From assembly GCA_948960675.1 (NCBI GenBank), contig CARDPF010000070.1, forward strand, positions 1 to 12,292: 12,292 nt of DNA, read 5' to 3'. Shown piece after piece: positions 1 through 8,203 of the stretch. Source of the stretch: an uncultured Eisenbergiella sp. Lineage in GTDB: Bacteria > Bacillota > Clostridia > Lachnospirales > Lachnospiraceae. The position numbers and the translations under genes were made by a program. A model generated the notes under the pieces. That model searched no databases and had not been told where the DNA came from. It saw only the letters and a program-made list of their open reading frames with translations. The stretch's first letter is position 1. The number at the start of each line of letters is the position of its first letter.

Positions 1-483
1 CACGGCCTGCTGTTGTGCAGCCTCCTGCGCCAATGCGGCCTGCTGTTGTGCAGCCTCCTGCGCCAATGCAGCCTGCCGCTGCGCCTCTTGCGCCAGCGCG
101 GCCTGCTGTTGTGCCAAAGCATCCTGCTGCTGCCAAAGTTCTTGCTGCGCCACCACATTTCCGGCTGCGCTGCGCACATATCCCATTCTTCCCCCACAGT
201 CAACCAAATACCAGCCCGTATCCGTCTGTCCCCAGACCGGCACAAACTGCCCTTTCTCCAGATTACAAAAACCGGGCAGCTTTATCTGCGGCAGTTCCCG
301 CACATATGCCAGCTTCTCCACTGCCAGCACCATAGGCGCAGACCACTGTTCCACCACAAACCCGGGCATCTCTACCACCGCCGCCACCGGCGCCTGCGCT
401 GCCTTCGCCAAAATCCCCGGCCCGCAAAAAAGCGACGCTGCAACAAATACCATTCCCCATCTGATTTTCCATCCTATACGCAT
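1..483 (-). CDS. Secreted SH3-like protein with Ala/Gln-rich repeat tail (3' end outside window)
   Basis: 161 codons are visible with no stop, so the C-terminus lies beyond base 1. Residues 1-29 form a typical signal peptide: basic start (MRIGWKIRWG), hydrophobic core (MVFVAASLFCGPGILA) and a likely signal peptidase I site near AKA/AQ. Cys20 is not in a good lipobox because Phe precedes it. Residues about 60-108 resemble a bacterial SH3-like fold (KGQFVPVWGQTDTGWYLVDC, then GRMGYVRSAA). From about residue 112 the chain becomes a coiled-coil-like Ala/Gln/Glu tract with the 11-residue unit ALAQEAAQQQA. ATG at 483 overlaps the stop of the upstream acyltransferase by 10 bases, suggesting translational coupling; a GGGGGA-like Shine-Dalgarno lies just upstream. 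Known: SH3-like domains often bind peptidoglycan or act as targeting modules. Inference: envelope protein of the upstream cassette. Specific function unknown. Confidence 0.75.
   Translation of the reverse strand, partial: MRIGWKIRWGMVFVAASLFCGPGILAKAAQAPVAAVVEMPGFVVEQWSAPMVLAVEKLAYVRELPQIKLPGFCNLEKGQFVPVWGQTDTGWYLVDCGGRMGYVRSAAGNVVAQQELWQQQDALAQQQAALAQEAQRQAALAQEAAQQQAALAQEAAQQQAV
4..126. repeat. 33-bp tandem repeat coding an 11-residue Ala/Gln unit
   Basis: Bases 4-36 and 37-69 are identical 33-mers; a degenerate 30-bp version follows to base 99, then a partial copy beginning with the same GGCCTGCTGTTGTGC stretch. Read on the minus strand the unit encodes ALAQEAAQQQA. The array reaches the window edge, so total copy number is unknown. 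The perfect identity of two copies suggests recent expansion and possible length variation between strains. Confidence 0.8.
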
Positions 484-1442
484 ATTTTCCCCCATTTCCT
501 TTTCCAAAAAAGCGACAGCAGGGTGTGCATTCCCCAAGCCATTCCAATTGTCGCCGCCAGCGCTGCCATGCCCTGCAGCAGCCGGTTCTGCATTCCCGCA
601 AGCCGGACAATCTCAAAATACAGAAACGTGTGCAGCAAATACAGTTCCAGCGAAATCTTACCCAGAAAACACAGGCAGCCAAAACGTCCTGTGCATATCC
701 CGGCAAGCTGTACCGTAAAAAGAGTCCAAACCACGCTGGCCGCCATTCCGGGTATCATTTTATCATAATTTTCCACCGGAGTAAACCGAATATCCATACC
801 GCTTTTTGCCACCCAAAACAACAGGACGGCCAAAAACAACATCTGTAACGGCCAGACCGCATTCATAATCCTTATGAGATGCTTCTCATACAAGGCCAAC
901 GCAACCCCGATTACAAAAGCAAGGTTGGAGACAAACCAAAAACTGGCCCGGTCCATAGCGGCCAGCCGGTAGGAATACAAAAAAACCAGAACAGCCAGCG
1001 CAAAAAGCCGGGTCAAATTTTTTCGCAGCAGCAAAAATACCAGAAAAAAGGCAAGGTAGAAAACCAGAATATTTTGGATGAACCAGAAATCATATCCGGT
1101 CAAAAAGTGCAGACCCCTTTTTAGCGTCCATGCCCCTCCTTCCCACAACTGCATCAATCCTGCAAGAAGCAGATAGGGCACATAGGTATTGCGCAGCCTG
1201 CCAGTTACAAATTCCCGGCCGACAGGCCTTTTGGCGCTAACTTTTGCCAGCCCGTAACCGGATACCACAAAAAATATGTCCACACCGTAAATCCCCAGCC
1301 GGCTTACGGCATAGCGCAGGGACTCCCACGTCACAAGATCCCCGTACCAGACTACATAGTGCGAGGCCACCACCATGATAATGGCAATTCCCCGCAGCAA
1401 AAAAGACTGCTCCTTTGTAAAAAAAACTTTCCGTTCCCTCAT
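474..1442 (-). CDS. Acyltransferase family 3 (OafA/NodX-like) membrane protein
   Basis: 322 residues, the usual size for a stand-alone integral membrane acyltransferase 3 (about 10 helices). N-terminal RGIAIIMVVASHY carries the family Arg17 and His28; GVDIFFVVSGYGL (53-65) is the hallmark second motif; GKISLELYLLH (261-271) is the typical late motif. The family transfers acyl groups to extracytoplasmic sugars or cell-wall polymers; donor and acceptor cannot be read from sequence. I chose ATG 1442 over the in-frame ATG at 1541 because AAAGGAAGG precedes 1442 and the extra 33 residues are Cys-rich, polar and unlike the family. It lies 109 bases after the GT-C-like gene stop and overlaps the downstream SH3-like gene start, so the three form a putative operon. 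A weak possible internal promoter (TTGCCC-16-TGTAAT) sits in the 109-base gap. Confidence 0.85.
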   Translation of the reverse strand: MRERKVFFTKEQSFLLRGIAIIMVVASHYVVWYGDLVTWESLRYAVSRLGIYGVDIFFVVSGYGLAKVSAKRPVGREFVTGRLRNTYVPYLLLAGLMQLWEGGAWTLKRGLHFLTGYDFWFIQNILVFYLAFFLVFLLLRKNLTRLFALAVLVFLYSYRLAAMDRASFWFVSNLAFVIGVALALYEKHLIRIMNAVWPLQMLFLAVLLFWVAKSGMDIRFTPVENYDKMIPGMAASVVWTLFTVQLAGICTGRFGCLCFLGKISLELYLLHTFLYFEIVRLAGMQNRLLQGMAALAATIGMAWGMHTLLSLFWKRKWGKICV

Positions 1443-1551
1443 GCCTTCCTTTCTTCCCTGCCATAAAACATTACAGTTTGTCCATAGCCTTGGGCAAAAC
1501 CGCTCACAGGATACAATTTTGCATTCGCGGGGGCTTTGCAAACTCTTACCA

Positions 1552-3693
1552 TCAAAACCGCAGCGCCGCCTGTATCCTATAAAACAGGACCGGATTACCC
1601 GTCAAAAGATTCACACTGCCCTCATCCTGTATCAGCACCAGAAACAAAAACGCAACATGCAACAGGCAGGCCGTTTTTAAAAACAGGCAAAAGGCGGATC
1701 CCATCTTCTGTCTGCGCGCCCATCTTTCCCCTGCGAAAAGGGCAGGCACGGCCCCCAGGTAAATCCCAAAGGAAACATCACTGCCGTAGCGCTGCAGGAT
1801 TCCCGCCCCGGAAGCGTCAACCGCACAGATCGCCACCGCCACCCCTACGGACATCACCGCCATCCAAAAGGCGGACCGATCCGCAAACTGTCTGCCCATC
1901 CTGTGCAAAAGAAACACCGGCCAGGTCAGCAGGCTACAGGCAAAAATACCGCCAAACCAACTTTCAAAAACCATTTTCCCCATATAATCCGTCTGCACCG
2001 CCGCACTTTGCAGGTAGGGAAACTGTGCCTCCAGCTGCGGCGGCTGGAACAGAAAATACCACATCCCATATAAAATCCGTTCCAGGTTAACCCCCCTGTG
2101 GGTCATGTCATTACTGGTCATGCTATAGGCCGCCCCAAAATCAAAGGGAGAGCCAAAGCGCAGCGCATTATAATACATCAGGCCTGCCCCCACCGCCAAA
2201 TAGGGAACCACAAACGCTGACAGCCGCCGGATGTCCACCCGCAAAGGCGGGACACGCTTTCCTTCATCCCTTTTCCCGGAAAAAGAAAACCATTCTTTCC
2301 CAAGCAGCGGCACGGCCAAAAGGGAAAACAGCAAAAACTGCGGGCGGCATCCCGCCGTCAGCGCCATGCAAAGAGACCCCCATGCATAGTATGCCTCTTT
2401 TCCCCGTTCCCGGCGCATTCCTGCCAGATACCCCCAAAGTCCTGCCGCCGTAAACATACAGGAAGCGATGATCGGCACATGATACAAATCCGGACGTAGT
2501 AATAGATAGAAAAGGGAAGGACTGCCAACCAGCATAAACACGGCCACAAAATAAAGATAACACGGGGAATCTTTACAATAGCGCCGCATCCATTCAAAGA
2601 CAAGCCCCGCAGACGCTATGACAAACCCGGCAAAAAAGAAAAACACCGCCAGATAATTTGGCAGATCCTTCCCTGTCAGCAAATAATAGGGCAGATAAAG
2701 TAAAAGTTCCGGTACAATGCCAAAATATACATAATAGTTTCCTTTATAGTATGCGTAATCCGCCTGATAAGGAATCTGCTTTGCCTGCAAAAAAATTGTA
2801 TCATAGGGATTGTCCACCCCCAATAGCTCTGGCGAAGCCTCCCCCACGCTCACATTCCCCTTTGCAAGCGCCCGCGCCAGTTCCTGGTATTGGGCATGGT
2901 GCAGGGCAAGATTTTTTTTGCAATCGGGATTGATCCGTACAAAAAAGAAAGCTGCGGCAATGAAAAGCACCATATAAGCGGCCATCCATAGCAGGCGTTT
3001 TCTTCTCCCTTCCTTTTCATTTGCCCAAAACGGCAGACACGCTCCCTCCTTTTTCCCAAAGCCACAGCAAAGCAAAAGCAGGGCAAAAACCAAAAGCAGC
3101 CGAAGCGGCCGAAACACAAAGGGCATGCGGCCATCCAGACGGATCTCCCCCACCCGGCAGACCAAATCCCCCATGTCCCCCGCAGACGCTTCCCCTTTCC
3201 TGTTAGCCGTTTCCAGACGGAGATAGAGGTTTTTCACCTTTCCGTAAGGATAAATCTTCATCCAGCCGTTCTCCGGGACCTTTGCAAGAAGCGTCCTTGG
3301 CTCCCCCAACTGGTAGGTATAAGCATTTCCCTCGTCCTGGGCAAAGACGGTGGCTTTGACCACATACCCGGGCGGTATATCCAGCGCCACATGCAGCCGG
3401 GCCACCTTACGGTCAAGGCCCTTGATCCGCAATAACGCCGCTCCCTGCGGCGCATGGGTATATCCCTGTCCATCTACATAAACCCCGTCGCCCCCTGCGG
3501 CGGCAGACTCCATCTCCTCTATTGCCACATACTCCCACAATACCTCCGCCTGCCCTGGACTCGTTCCCTTTGCAAACAAAGTACTCCAAAAGGAAAACTG
3601 GAATACCGTAATCTCTATCAAAACCGCCAAAGCTGCCAGCTTCGCTGTCTTTTTGACTTTCCTTCCCAATCCCCTGCTTTCCAACCGCTCCAT
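1552..3693 (-). CDS. Large polytopic GT-C-like membrane protein, putative glycosyltransferase
   Basis: 713 residues. One N-terminal helix (about 18-40) is followed by an extracytoplasmic domain of about 150 residues (45-190), then helices at about 194-212 and 234-253 and a multi-helix C-terminal half with roughly ten more. Conserved-looking stretches: HHAQYQELARAL (265-276), YYKGNYYVYFGIVPE (315-329), AGCRPQF (447-453), YYNALRFGSPFDFG (507-520), QRYGSDVSFGIYL (634-646). These resemble GT-C/PMT-like uncharacterised Firmicutes proteins in which an acidic loop after the first helix and Arg/Tyr-rich outer loops bind a polyprenyl-phosphate sugar. Fold class is inferred from architecture; donor, acceptor and activity are unknown. 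ATG 3693 has AGGA six bases upstream and a good promoter just before it. First gene of a likely three-gene envelope cassette with the acyltransferase and SH3-like genes. Confidence 0.7.
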   Translation of the reverse strand: MERLESRGLGRKVKKTAKLAALAVLIEITVFQFSFWSTLFAKGTSPGQAEVLWEYVAIEEMESAAAGGDGVYVDGQGYTHAPQGAALLRIKGLDRKVARLHVALDIPPGYVVKATVFAQDEGNAYTYQLGEPRTLLAKVPENGWMKIYPYGKVKNLYLRLETANRKGEASAGDMGDLVCRVGEIRLDGRMPFVFRPLRLLLVFALLLLCCGFGKKEGACLPFWANEKEGRRKRLLWMAAYMVLFIAAAFFFVRINPDCKKNLALHHAQYQELARALAKGNVSVGEASPELLGVDNPYDTIFLQAKQIPYQADYAYYKGNYYVYFGIVPELLLYLPYYLLTGKDLPNYLAVFFFFAGFVIASAGLVFEWMRRYCKDSPCYLYFVAVFMLVGSPSLFYLLLRPDLYHVPIIASCMFTAAGLWGYLAGMRRERGKEAYYAWGSLCMALTAGCRPQFLLFSLLAVPLLGKEWFSFSGKRDEGKRVPPLRVDIRRLSAFVVPYLAVGAGLMYYNALRFGSPFDFGAAYSMTSNDMTHRGVNLERILYGMWYFLFQPPQLEAQFPYLQSAAVQTDYMGKMVFESWFGGIFACSLLTWPVFLLHRMGRQFADRSAFWMAVMSVGVAVAICAVDASGAGILQRYGSDVSFGIYLGAVPALFAGERWARRQKMGSAFCLFLKTACLLHVAFLFLVLIQDEGSVNLLTGNPVLFYRIQAALRF

Positions 3694-3720
3694 CCCCTAT
3701 CCTGCAAACTACCTATCCAT

Positions 3721-3748
3721 TTTATACCAAAGCCTTACATAATGCAAA
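3721..3748 (-). promoter_or_regulatory. Sigma-A-like promoter for the envelope cassette
   Basis: On the minus strand TTTGCA (3748-3743), 16 bases, then TATAAA (3726-3721). It lies between the recJ terminator and ATG 3693, predicting a leader of only about 20 bases that holds AGGA. Hexamer match is good but not perfect; no other promoter this good lies in the gap. Confidence 0.55.
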
Positions 3749-3766
3749 CATAAAAGCTCTTTTACC

Positions 3767-3810
3767 AGAAAATGAAAGACCCCGCATGACTGCGGGGTCT
3801 TTCATTTTCT
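3767..3810. terminator. Strong rho-independent hairpin between recJ and the envelope cassette
   Basis: Perfect inverted repeat: arms of 20 bases (3767-3786 and 3791-3810) with a 4-base loop; the core is GAAAGACCCCGC / GCGGGGTCTTTC flanked by AAAAT / ATTTT. The U-rich run after the GC core is part of the stem on both strands, so it can act in either direction. It is about 205 bases past the recJ stop and just upstream of the next gene's promoter. It most likely ends recJ transcription. Confidence 0.8.
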
Positions 3811-4016
3811 TATGAGGGGGGAGATAGTGAGTTGTTCAACTATCTGATATTTATCATACAGGTAAAATATGTGCAGAATATGTCCAAACCATAAAGTTCT
3901 TCTAAAAAGACTAAAGTTTTTTGATGGATTTTATAAAAGTTCCGGAAATCTGCGGCCACATCCCCTCTTTAACTTTTTCCAAAAATGCCGATACCATTGC
4001 CATGGGACAAAATCCC

Positions 4017-5810
4017 TCACTGATAATTGCGCATGACCAGCTGCAGCCTGGCCTTTCCCTGCCAGATATGAATCCCCGGATCATAAATCACGTGCAGACG
4101 CACGCCTTCCCCCCGTCCCTCGTACAAATTCTCCAGCTGCTTTTGGCTGTATTTGGAAACAACATAATCCTCAAACGCGATCCGGTCCCCAAAATACATC
4201 ATCTCCCAGCGTTTTTGTTGTTCGTCTGCCACCGTAAAACGGATGGCATTGCCGCTTTTTCCCAAAATTTTTGCAGACAAAAACAACAAATTGCGGTGCG
4301 CAAATACCGGCTTGGGATTTCCTGCCCCAAACGGCTGTAAGCATTCCAGTTCCTCCACCAAATCAAAGCTAACGTAGGATATCGGCATGGCCGCGTCAAT
4401 CAGGATATGTTCCTCCAAATCCTCTGCCGTCAACCTGCAAAGCATGTTGATCTCCAGGCGGAACGCCTCCACGTCCTCCTCTTGCATGGATAATCCCGCC
4501 GCCATCTTATGTCCGCCATAGCGGGTAAAAAAATGACTGCATTTTGTCATCTCCTCGTACATATGGTACGTTTCGATGGATCTGCCGCTTCCCTTGACGC
4601 CTTCTTCCCCCCTTGTCAGCACAAAAACCGGTTTATAATACCGTTCCCGGAGCCGCCCCGCAATAATCCCTGCGATGCTCTCATGACAGTCTGGCAGAAA
4701 AACCACCAATACCCGGTCTTTCGCCATTGCACCGTTTTCCACCAGCCCCACTGCCTCCCGGACAAAGCTTTCCGTCATCTCTTTGCGGCTGTCGTTGAGC
4801 TGCTTTAAAAAGGCCGCCCTGGGAACCGCTTCCTCCCAGTCTGTGCTGTCCAAAAGTTCCAACGCCCTCGCCGCGCTGTCCAGCCTCCCGGACGCATTCA
4901 TACAGGGGCCGATCACAAACCCCAAATGGAACGCGCCCAGCTTTTTCCCCCTCCCATCCGGCAGAATGCCGTTCACCTCCATCAGCGCGCGCAGGCCGGT
5001 ATTCTGGCTGTTTTGCAGCATGGCAAGCCCGTATTTGACCAAAATCCGGTTCTCGTCCTGCAATGTCATCACGTCGCAGACTGTGGCGAGGGCCGCAAAC
5101 TCCAAAAGTTCCTCCAAAACTCCCCGCCCATCCGCCGACAACCCCGGCAGGCCGGATATGGCAAACAATTCCTGCACCAGTTTAAAAGCCACCACCGCCC
5201 CGCAGATTTCCTTAAACGGGTACGGACATCCAGGCTGCTTGGGATCCACCACCGCATCCGCAGGGGGCAGGATGTAGCGCCGCCCGCCGTCCCCATCCTC
5301 CTCATAAGGAACCTCGTGGTGATCCGTCACCACCACCGTCATCTTGTATTCCTTGGCCAGTGCAATCTGCTGGGCTGCGGCAATGCCGTTATCGCAGGTG
5401 ACAATGGTGTCTATGCCGTCCGCCGCCGCTTCCTCCACCAAATGCTCATTCAGCCCGTAACCGTCCCGCATCCGGTGGGGGATTGCCGTATCCACCTGCG
5501 CCGCGCAAAAAGCCAGTCCTTTTTTCAAGATGAAAGCGGAACAGACCCCGTCCACATCATAGTCCCCGATGATCCGGATGGGTTTCTTTTCCCGGATCTT
5601 CTCCCGCAAAATGGCCGCCGCCTCCCTCATTCCCTTCAACAGCGTAGGGGCATACAATTCCTCCAGATTTGCATGCAAGTATTTCCGAATCTGCTCTTTT
5701 CCCACCACATCCCGGTTGCGTATAATCCTTGCCACTACCGGGCTGATGCCGAATTCTCTGGAGATCTCGTTAAAATCGGCCCGTTTCGCCGCCACAAACC
5801 ACTTTGCCAT
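4017..5810 (-). CDS. recJ: Single-stranded-DNA-specific exonuclease RecJ
   Basis: 597 residues, normal for bacterial RecJ. RecJ degrades single-stranded DNA 5' to 3' in recombination, mismatch and base-excision repair in the cytoplasm. The DHH phosphoesterase domain is intact: GDYDVDG (82-88, Asp83/85/87), TCDNG (Asp140) and TDHHEVP (DHH 163-165) supply metal ligands; GPCMNASGRLD (301-311) follows. The DHHA1 part shows HESIAGIIAGRL (376-387), GSGRS (407-411) and GGHKMAAG (432-439). LQPFGAGNPKP (491-501) leads into the OB-fold C-terminus. The start has GGAAGGAAACAG immediately upstream. It is 201 bases downstream of secDF, separated by a terminator and a palindrome, so it probably has its own promoter; a weak candidate -10 (TACTAT, 5849-5844) lacks a convincing -35. 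secDF next to recJ is also the Bacillus order. Confidence 0.96.
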   Translation of the reverse strand: MAKWFVAAKRADFNEISREFGISPVVARIIRNRDVVGKEQIRKYLHANLEELYAPTLLKGMREAAAILREKIREKKPIRIIGDYDVDGVCSAFILKKGLAFCAAQVDTAIPHRMRDGYGLNEHLVEEAAADGIDTIVTCDNGIAAAQQIALAKEYKMTVVVTDHHEVPYEEDGDGGRRYILPPADAVVDPKQPGCPYPFKEICGAVVAFKLVQELFAISGLPGLSADGRGVLEELLEFAALATVCDVMTLQDENRILVKYGLAMLQNSQNTGLRALMEVNGILPDGRGKKLGAFHLGFVIGPCMNASGRLDSAARALELLDSTDWEEAVPRAAFLKQLNDSRKEMTESFVREAVGLVENGAMAKDRVLVVFLPDCHESIAGIIAGRLRERYYKPVFVLTRGEEGVKGSGRSIETYHMYEEMTKCSHFFTRYGGHKMAAGLSMQEEDVEAFRLEINMLCRLTAEDLEEHILIDAAMPISYVSFDLVEELECLQPFGAGNPKPVFAHRNLLFLSAKILGKSGNAIRFTVADEQQKRWEMMYFGDRIAFEDYVVSKYSQKQLENLYEGRGEGVRLHVIYDPGIHIWQGKARLQLVMRNYQ

Positions 5811-5877
5811 CTTCTGTTTCCTTCCAAATCCTATTCCGTGCTTATAGTAAAAAAGTATGCGCGAATACGCATTACCG

Positions 5878-5926
5878 CTTTTTTTTGTACGACAGGAAAC
5901 AAAGTTTCCTATCGTACAAGAAAAAG
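5878..5926. repeat. Long palindrome in the secDF-recJ gap
   Basis: Arms 5878-5900 and 5904-5926 (23 bases each) pair with only two mismatches around an AAA loop; the core is TTGTACGA.AGGAAAC / GTTTCCT.TCGTACAA, with T-rich and A-rich ends also pairing. It shares bases 5921-5926 with the right arm and U-tract of the secDF terminator. It may be a second transcription barrier, an RNA stabiliser, a protein-binding dyad for the recJ promoter, or a dispersed palindromic repeat; sequence alone does not distinguish these. Confidence 0.65.
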
Positions 5927-5974
5927 CCGGTATTCACAATCCGGGCTGCCGCCCTCTTTGCTCCTACCGGCTTT
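5921..5974 (-). terminator. Terminator after secDF
   Basis: On the minus strand AAAGCCGGTA (5974-5965) pairs with TACCGGCTTT (5932-5923), followed by further T residues. The 32-base loop contains an inner GGGC/GCCC hairpin. It starts 38 bases past the secDF stop. Confidence 0.75.
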
Positions 5975-6011
5975 CATGCGTGATGGCGCGCCAGCAATGG
6001 CGCATGCCAGT

Positions 6012-8189
6012 TTACTTTGCCACTTTTTTCTTCGGATTGCTTTCCTTTTTCACAATCTTTGTTTTCATCAAATACCACATGGCCCCCGCCAGACATACGG
6101 AGGAATACGCGCCGCAGATAATACCAGCCATCAGCGGCAGGGCAAACTCGCGGATGCTGGAAACACCCAGTACGTACAACACCGCAACCATGATAAATGT
6201 GGTCAGGGAGGTGAAAATGCTTCTGGTCAGCGTCTGGGAAATACTTCTGTTGACCAGTTCCTTTAAGTCAGCCTTGCTGCCTTCCAGCCCCATGTTCTCA
6301 CGGACACGGTCAAAAATGACAATGGTCGCATTGATGGAATATCCCACAATAGTCAGCATGCAGGCAATGAACGTATTACCCACAGACACCCTGGCAACCG
6401 CATAAAAGGCAAGTACCACCAACACATCGTGTCCCAGGGCAAGCACGCTGCTGGCGCCAAAACGCACATCCTTAAAGCGCAGCCACACATAAAGCAGCAT
6501 GCAGGCCACCGCCACCAACACCGCCAACACCGCACCCGAACGCATCTCTAAGCTCACCGTGGAACTGATGGTCTCTGCGGTAATCGTCTCCTCATTTACG
6601 CCAAACTGCTCGGCAAGGGTCTGATTCAGTTCATCCCTCTGGGCAACCGTCAGGGTTTTGGTCTTGAAAATCACCTCGTTCGTTCCCTGTACCTTCTGGG
6701 TCTGCACATTGGAATCCTGACTGATTTCTTCAATCATGGGAACCACCTGCGCATCCAGTTCCTCTATACTCATATCCTCATTAAAGGTAACGTTGGTGGA
6801 CGTTCCCCCCAAAAACTCCAGACTATAGTTCAACGCGTTTCCCGTTCCGGATTTGTTGATTCCCATACACACAAAGCCGCCCACGATCAGCACACCGGAA
6901 ATGGCAAAATACAACACTTTTCTGGACAAAAAGTCGATGGGCTTTTTCACACCGGTGCGCCCGTAAAACTTTTCATCCTGAAAGCCCACGGCGTAGAGTG
7001 CGTTCAAAATCTGTTTTGTCACCACCAGCGCCGTGAACATGGACAGCACAATACCAAGCGCCAGCGTCTGGGCAAAGCCCTTGATCGTGCCGGTTCCCAT
7101 GATTCCCAAAACCGCCGCCGCAATCAGGGTGGTCACATTGCCGTCAATAATCGCGGACAAGGCTTTCTTAAACCCGATTTGGACGGAGGACCGCACCGTC
7201 TTACCGGTGGCAATCTCCTCCCGGATACGGGCGAAAATAATCACGTTGGCATCCACGGCCATCCCGATGGACAGGATGATACCGGCAATCCCCGGCAGGG
7301 TCAGCGTCAAATCAAATCCGTTTAACAACAGCACCATCATCGCCGTATACAAAAGCAGTGCCAGCGCGCTGGCCACGCCGGGAATCCAGTATACCGCTAC
7401 CATAAACACTACCACAATGGCCAGACCGATTGCGCCCGCAATCAGGCTTGTCCGGATTGCCGCGCTCCCCAGCTGGGCCCCCACCACGTTGGAGCGCAGT
7501 TCCTCCAGTTCCAGCTTCAAACCGCCGATACGGATGGTGGATGCCAGCCTGTCCGCCTCCTCAAAGGAGGACATTCCGTTAATGACGGCATGCCCGTCCG
7601 TGATCTCTGCCTGTACGGCCGGAAAGCTGATCACCTGACCGTCATACACGATATAAATTATATCATGGTTGGGAAAAGCCTTTTTGGTCGCTTCCGCAAA
7701 TTTCCCGGTTCCGTCTGCCGTGAGGGTCAGGGAAACCACAGGCTCCTGGTTTCCCATCTGGTTTGTCTGGTACCCCGCCTGGGCATCCGCCACATCCGTG
7801 CCGGTGAGCACCTCATTGCCGTCCTTATCAAAAAAACTCAGGGAACCGGGTTTTCCCAATTCCTCCAGAATCGCGTTGGCATCCGAAACGCCGGGAATCT
7901 CAATATTGATCCGGTCGCTTCCCTCCTGATATACCTGCGCCTCCGTTGAATACCCTTCCACACGATGCTGCAGCTTAAAGACGGTATCCGCCATATCTGC
8001 CGCATCGGGCGATTGTTCCCCCACTACCTGATAGGTAATGCTGACGCCCCCTGCCAGGTCAAGCCCCAGCTTGATGTTGGAGGCAGATCCGGTCTTGCCG
8101 CTGTCCAGTCCGAAGATGCACACCAGTGTGCAGGCAATCAGGACAATCACAGCTGCAATGAGGGTAATAATCCCTTTCTTCTTGCTCAT
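6012..8189 (-). CDS. secDF: Fused protein-export membrane protein SecDF
   Basis: 725 residues, SecD and SecF joined in one chain as in many Firmicutes. SecDF uses the proton-motive force to complete translocation of proteins out of SecYEG. SecD half: helix 1 (about 8-27), LGLDLAGGVSITYQV (41-55), a periplasmic-type P1 domain (about 60-235), then five helices including GIILSIGMAVDANVI (303-317), where Asp313 is the family's proton-relay acid. SecF half starts near 424: helix, FLGGTSTNVTF (459-469), P4-like domain, then GHDVL (Asp588) and VGYSINATIVIFDR (615-628). Residue 621 is Ala where many SecFs have Asp or Glu; the rest of the motif is intact. The Lys-rich tail is normal. ATG 8189 is preceded by AAGGAGAT and lies only 14 bases after the maturase stop, so it is co-transcribed with the SCIFF genes. 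A terminator follows. Confidence 0.96.
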   Translation of the reverse strand: MSKKKGIITLIAAVIVLIACTLVCIFGLDSGKTGSASNIKLGLDLAGGVSITYQVVGEQSPDAADMADTVFKLQHRVEGYSTEAQVYQEGSDRINIEIPGVSDANAILEELGKPGSLSFFDKDGNEVLTGTDVADAQAGYQTNQMGNQEPVVSLTLTADGTGKFAEATKKAFPNHDIIYIVYDGQVISFPAVQAEITDGHAVINGMSSFEEADRLASTIRIGGLKLELEELRSNVVGAQLGSAAIRTSLIAGAIGLAIVVVFMVAVYWIPGVASALALLLYTAMMVLLLNGFDLTLTLPGIAGIILSIGMAVDANVIIFARIREEIATGKTVRSSVQIGFKKALSAIIDGNVTTLIAAAVLGIMGTGTIKGFAQTLALGIVLSMFTALVVTKQILNALYAVGFQDEKFYGRTGVKKPIDFLSRKVLYFAISGVLIVGGFVCMGINKSGTGNALNYSLEFLGGTSTNVTFNEDMSIEELDAQVVPMIEEISQDSNVQTQKVQGTNEVIFKTKTLTVAQRDELNQTLAEQFGVNEETITAETISSTVSLEMRSGAVLAVLVAVACMLLYVWLRFKDVRFGASSVLALGHDVLVVLAFYAVARVSVGNTFIACMLTIVGYSINATIVIFDRVRENMGLEGSKADLKELVNRSISQTLTRSIFTSLTTFIMVAVLYVLGVSSIREFALPLMAGIICGAYSSVCLAGAMWYLMKTKIVKKESNPKKKVAK

Positions 8190-8203
8190 TTTTACTTATC
8201 TCC

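Noticed and set aside
1..126. CRISPR array or direct-repeat locus
   Set aside because: The 33-bp repeats are contiguous with no spacers and stay in frame within a protein-coding gene.
263..706. 147-codon minus-strand frame crossing the acyltransferase and SH3-like genes
   Set aside because: It is a Cys/Arg/Trp-rich shadow in another frame; the acyltransferase frame carries family motifs and the SH3-like frame has a clear signal peptide.
1443..1541. N-terminal extension of the acyltransferase to ATG 1541
   Set aside because: The extra residues are polar and Cys-rich, unlike family N-termini, and ATG 1442 has its own AAGGAAGG site directly before the RGIAIIMVVASHY motif.
4926..6266. 446-codon open frame on the plus strand
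   Set aside because: It lies antisense to recJ and the end of secDF, is rich in His/Arg/Pro/Gln as expected for a shadow frame, has no recognisable domain, and runs over the secDF terminator and palindrome.
6327..6329. Ala621 in SecF motif GYSINATIVIFDR, where an acid is common, as a sign of loss of function
   Set aside because: The motif is otherwise intact, E. coli itself differs at this position, the SecD-side Asp313 is present, and the reading frame is complete; I think this is family variation.
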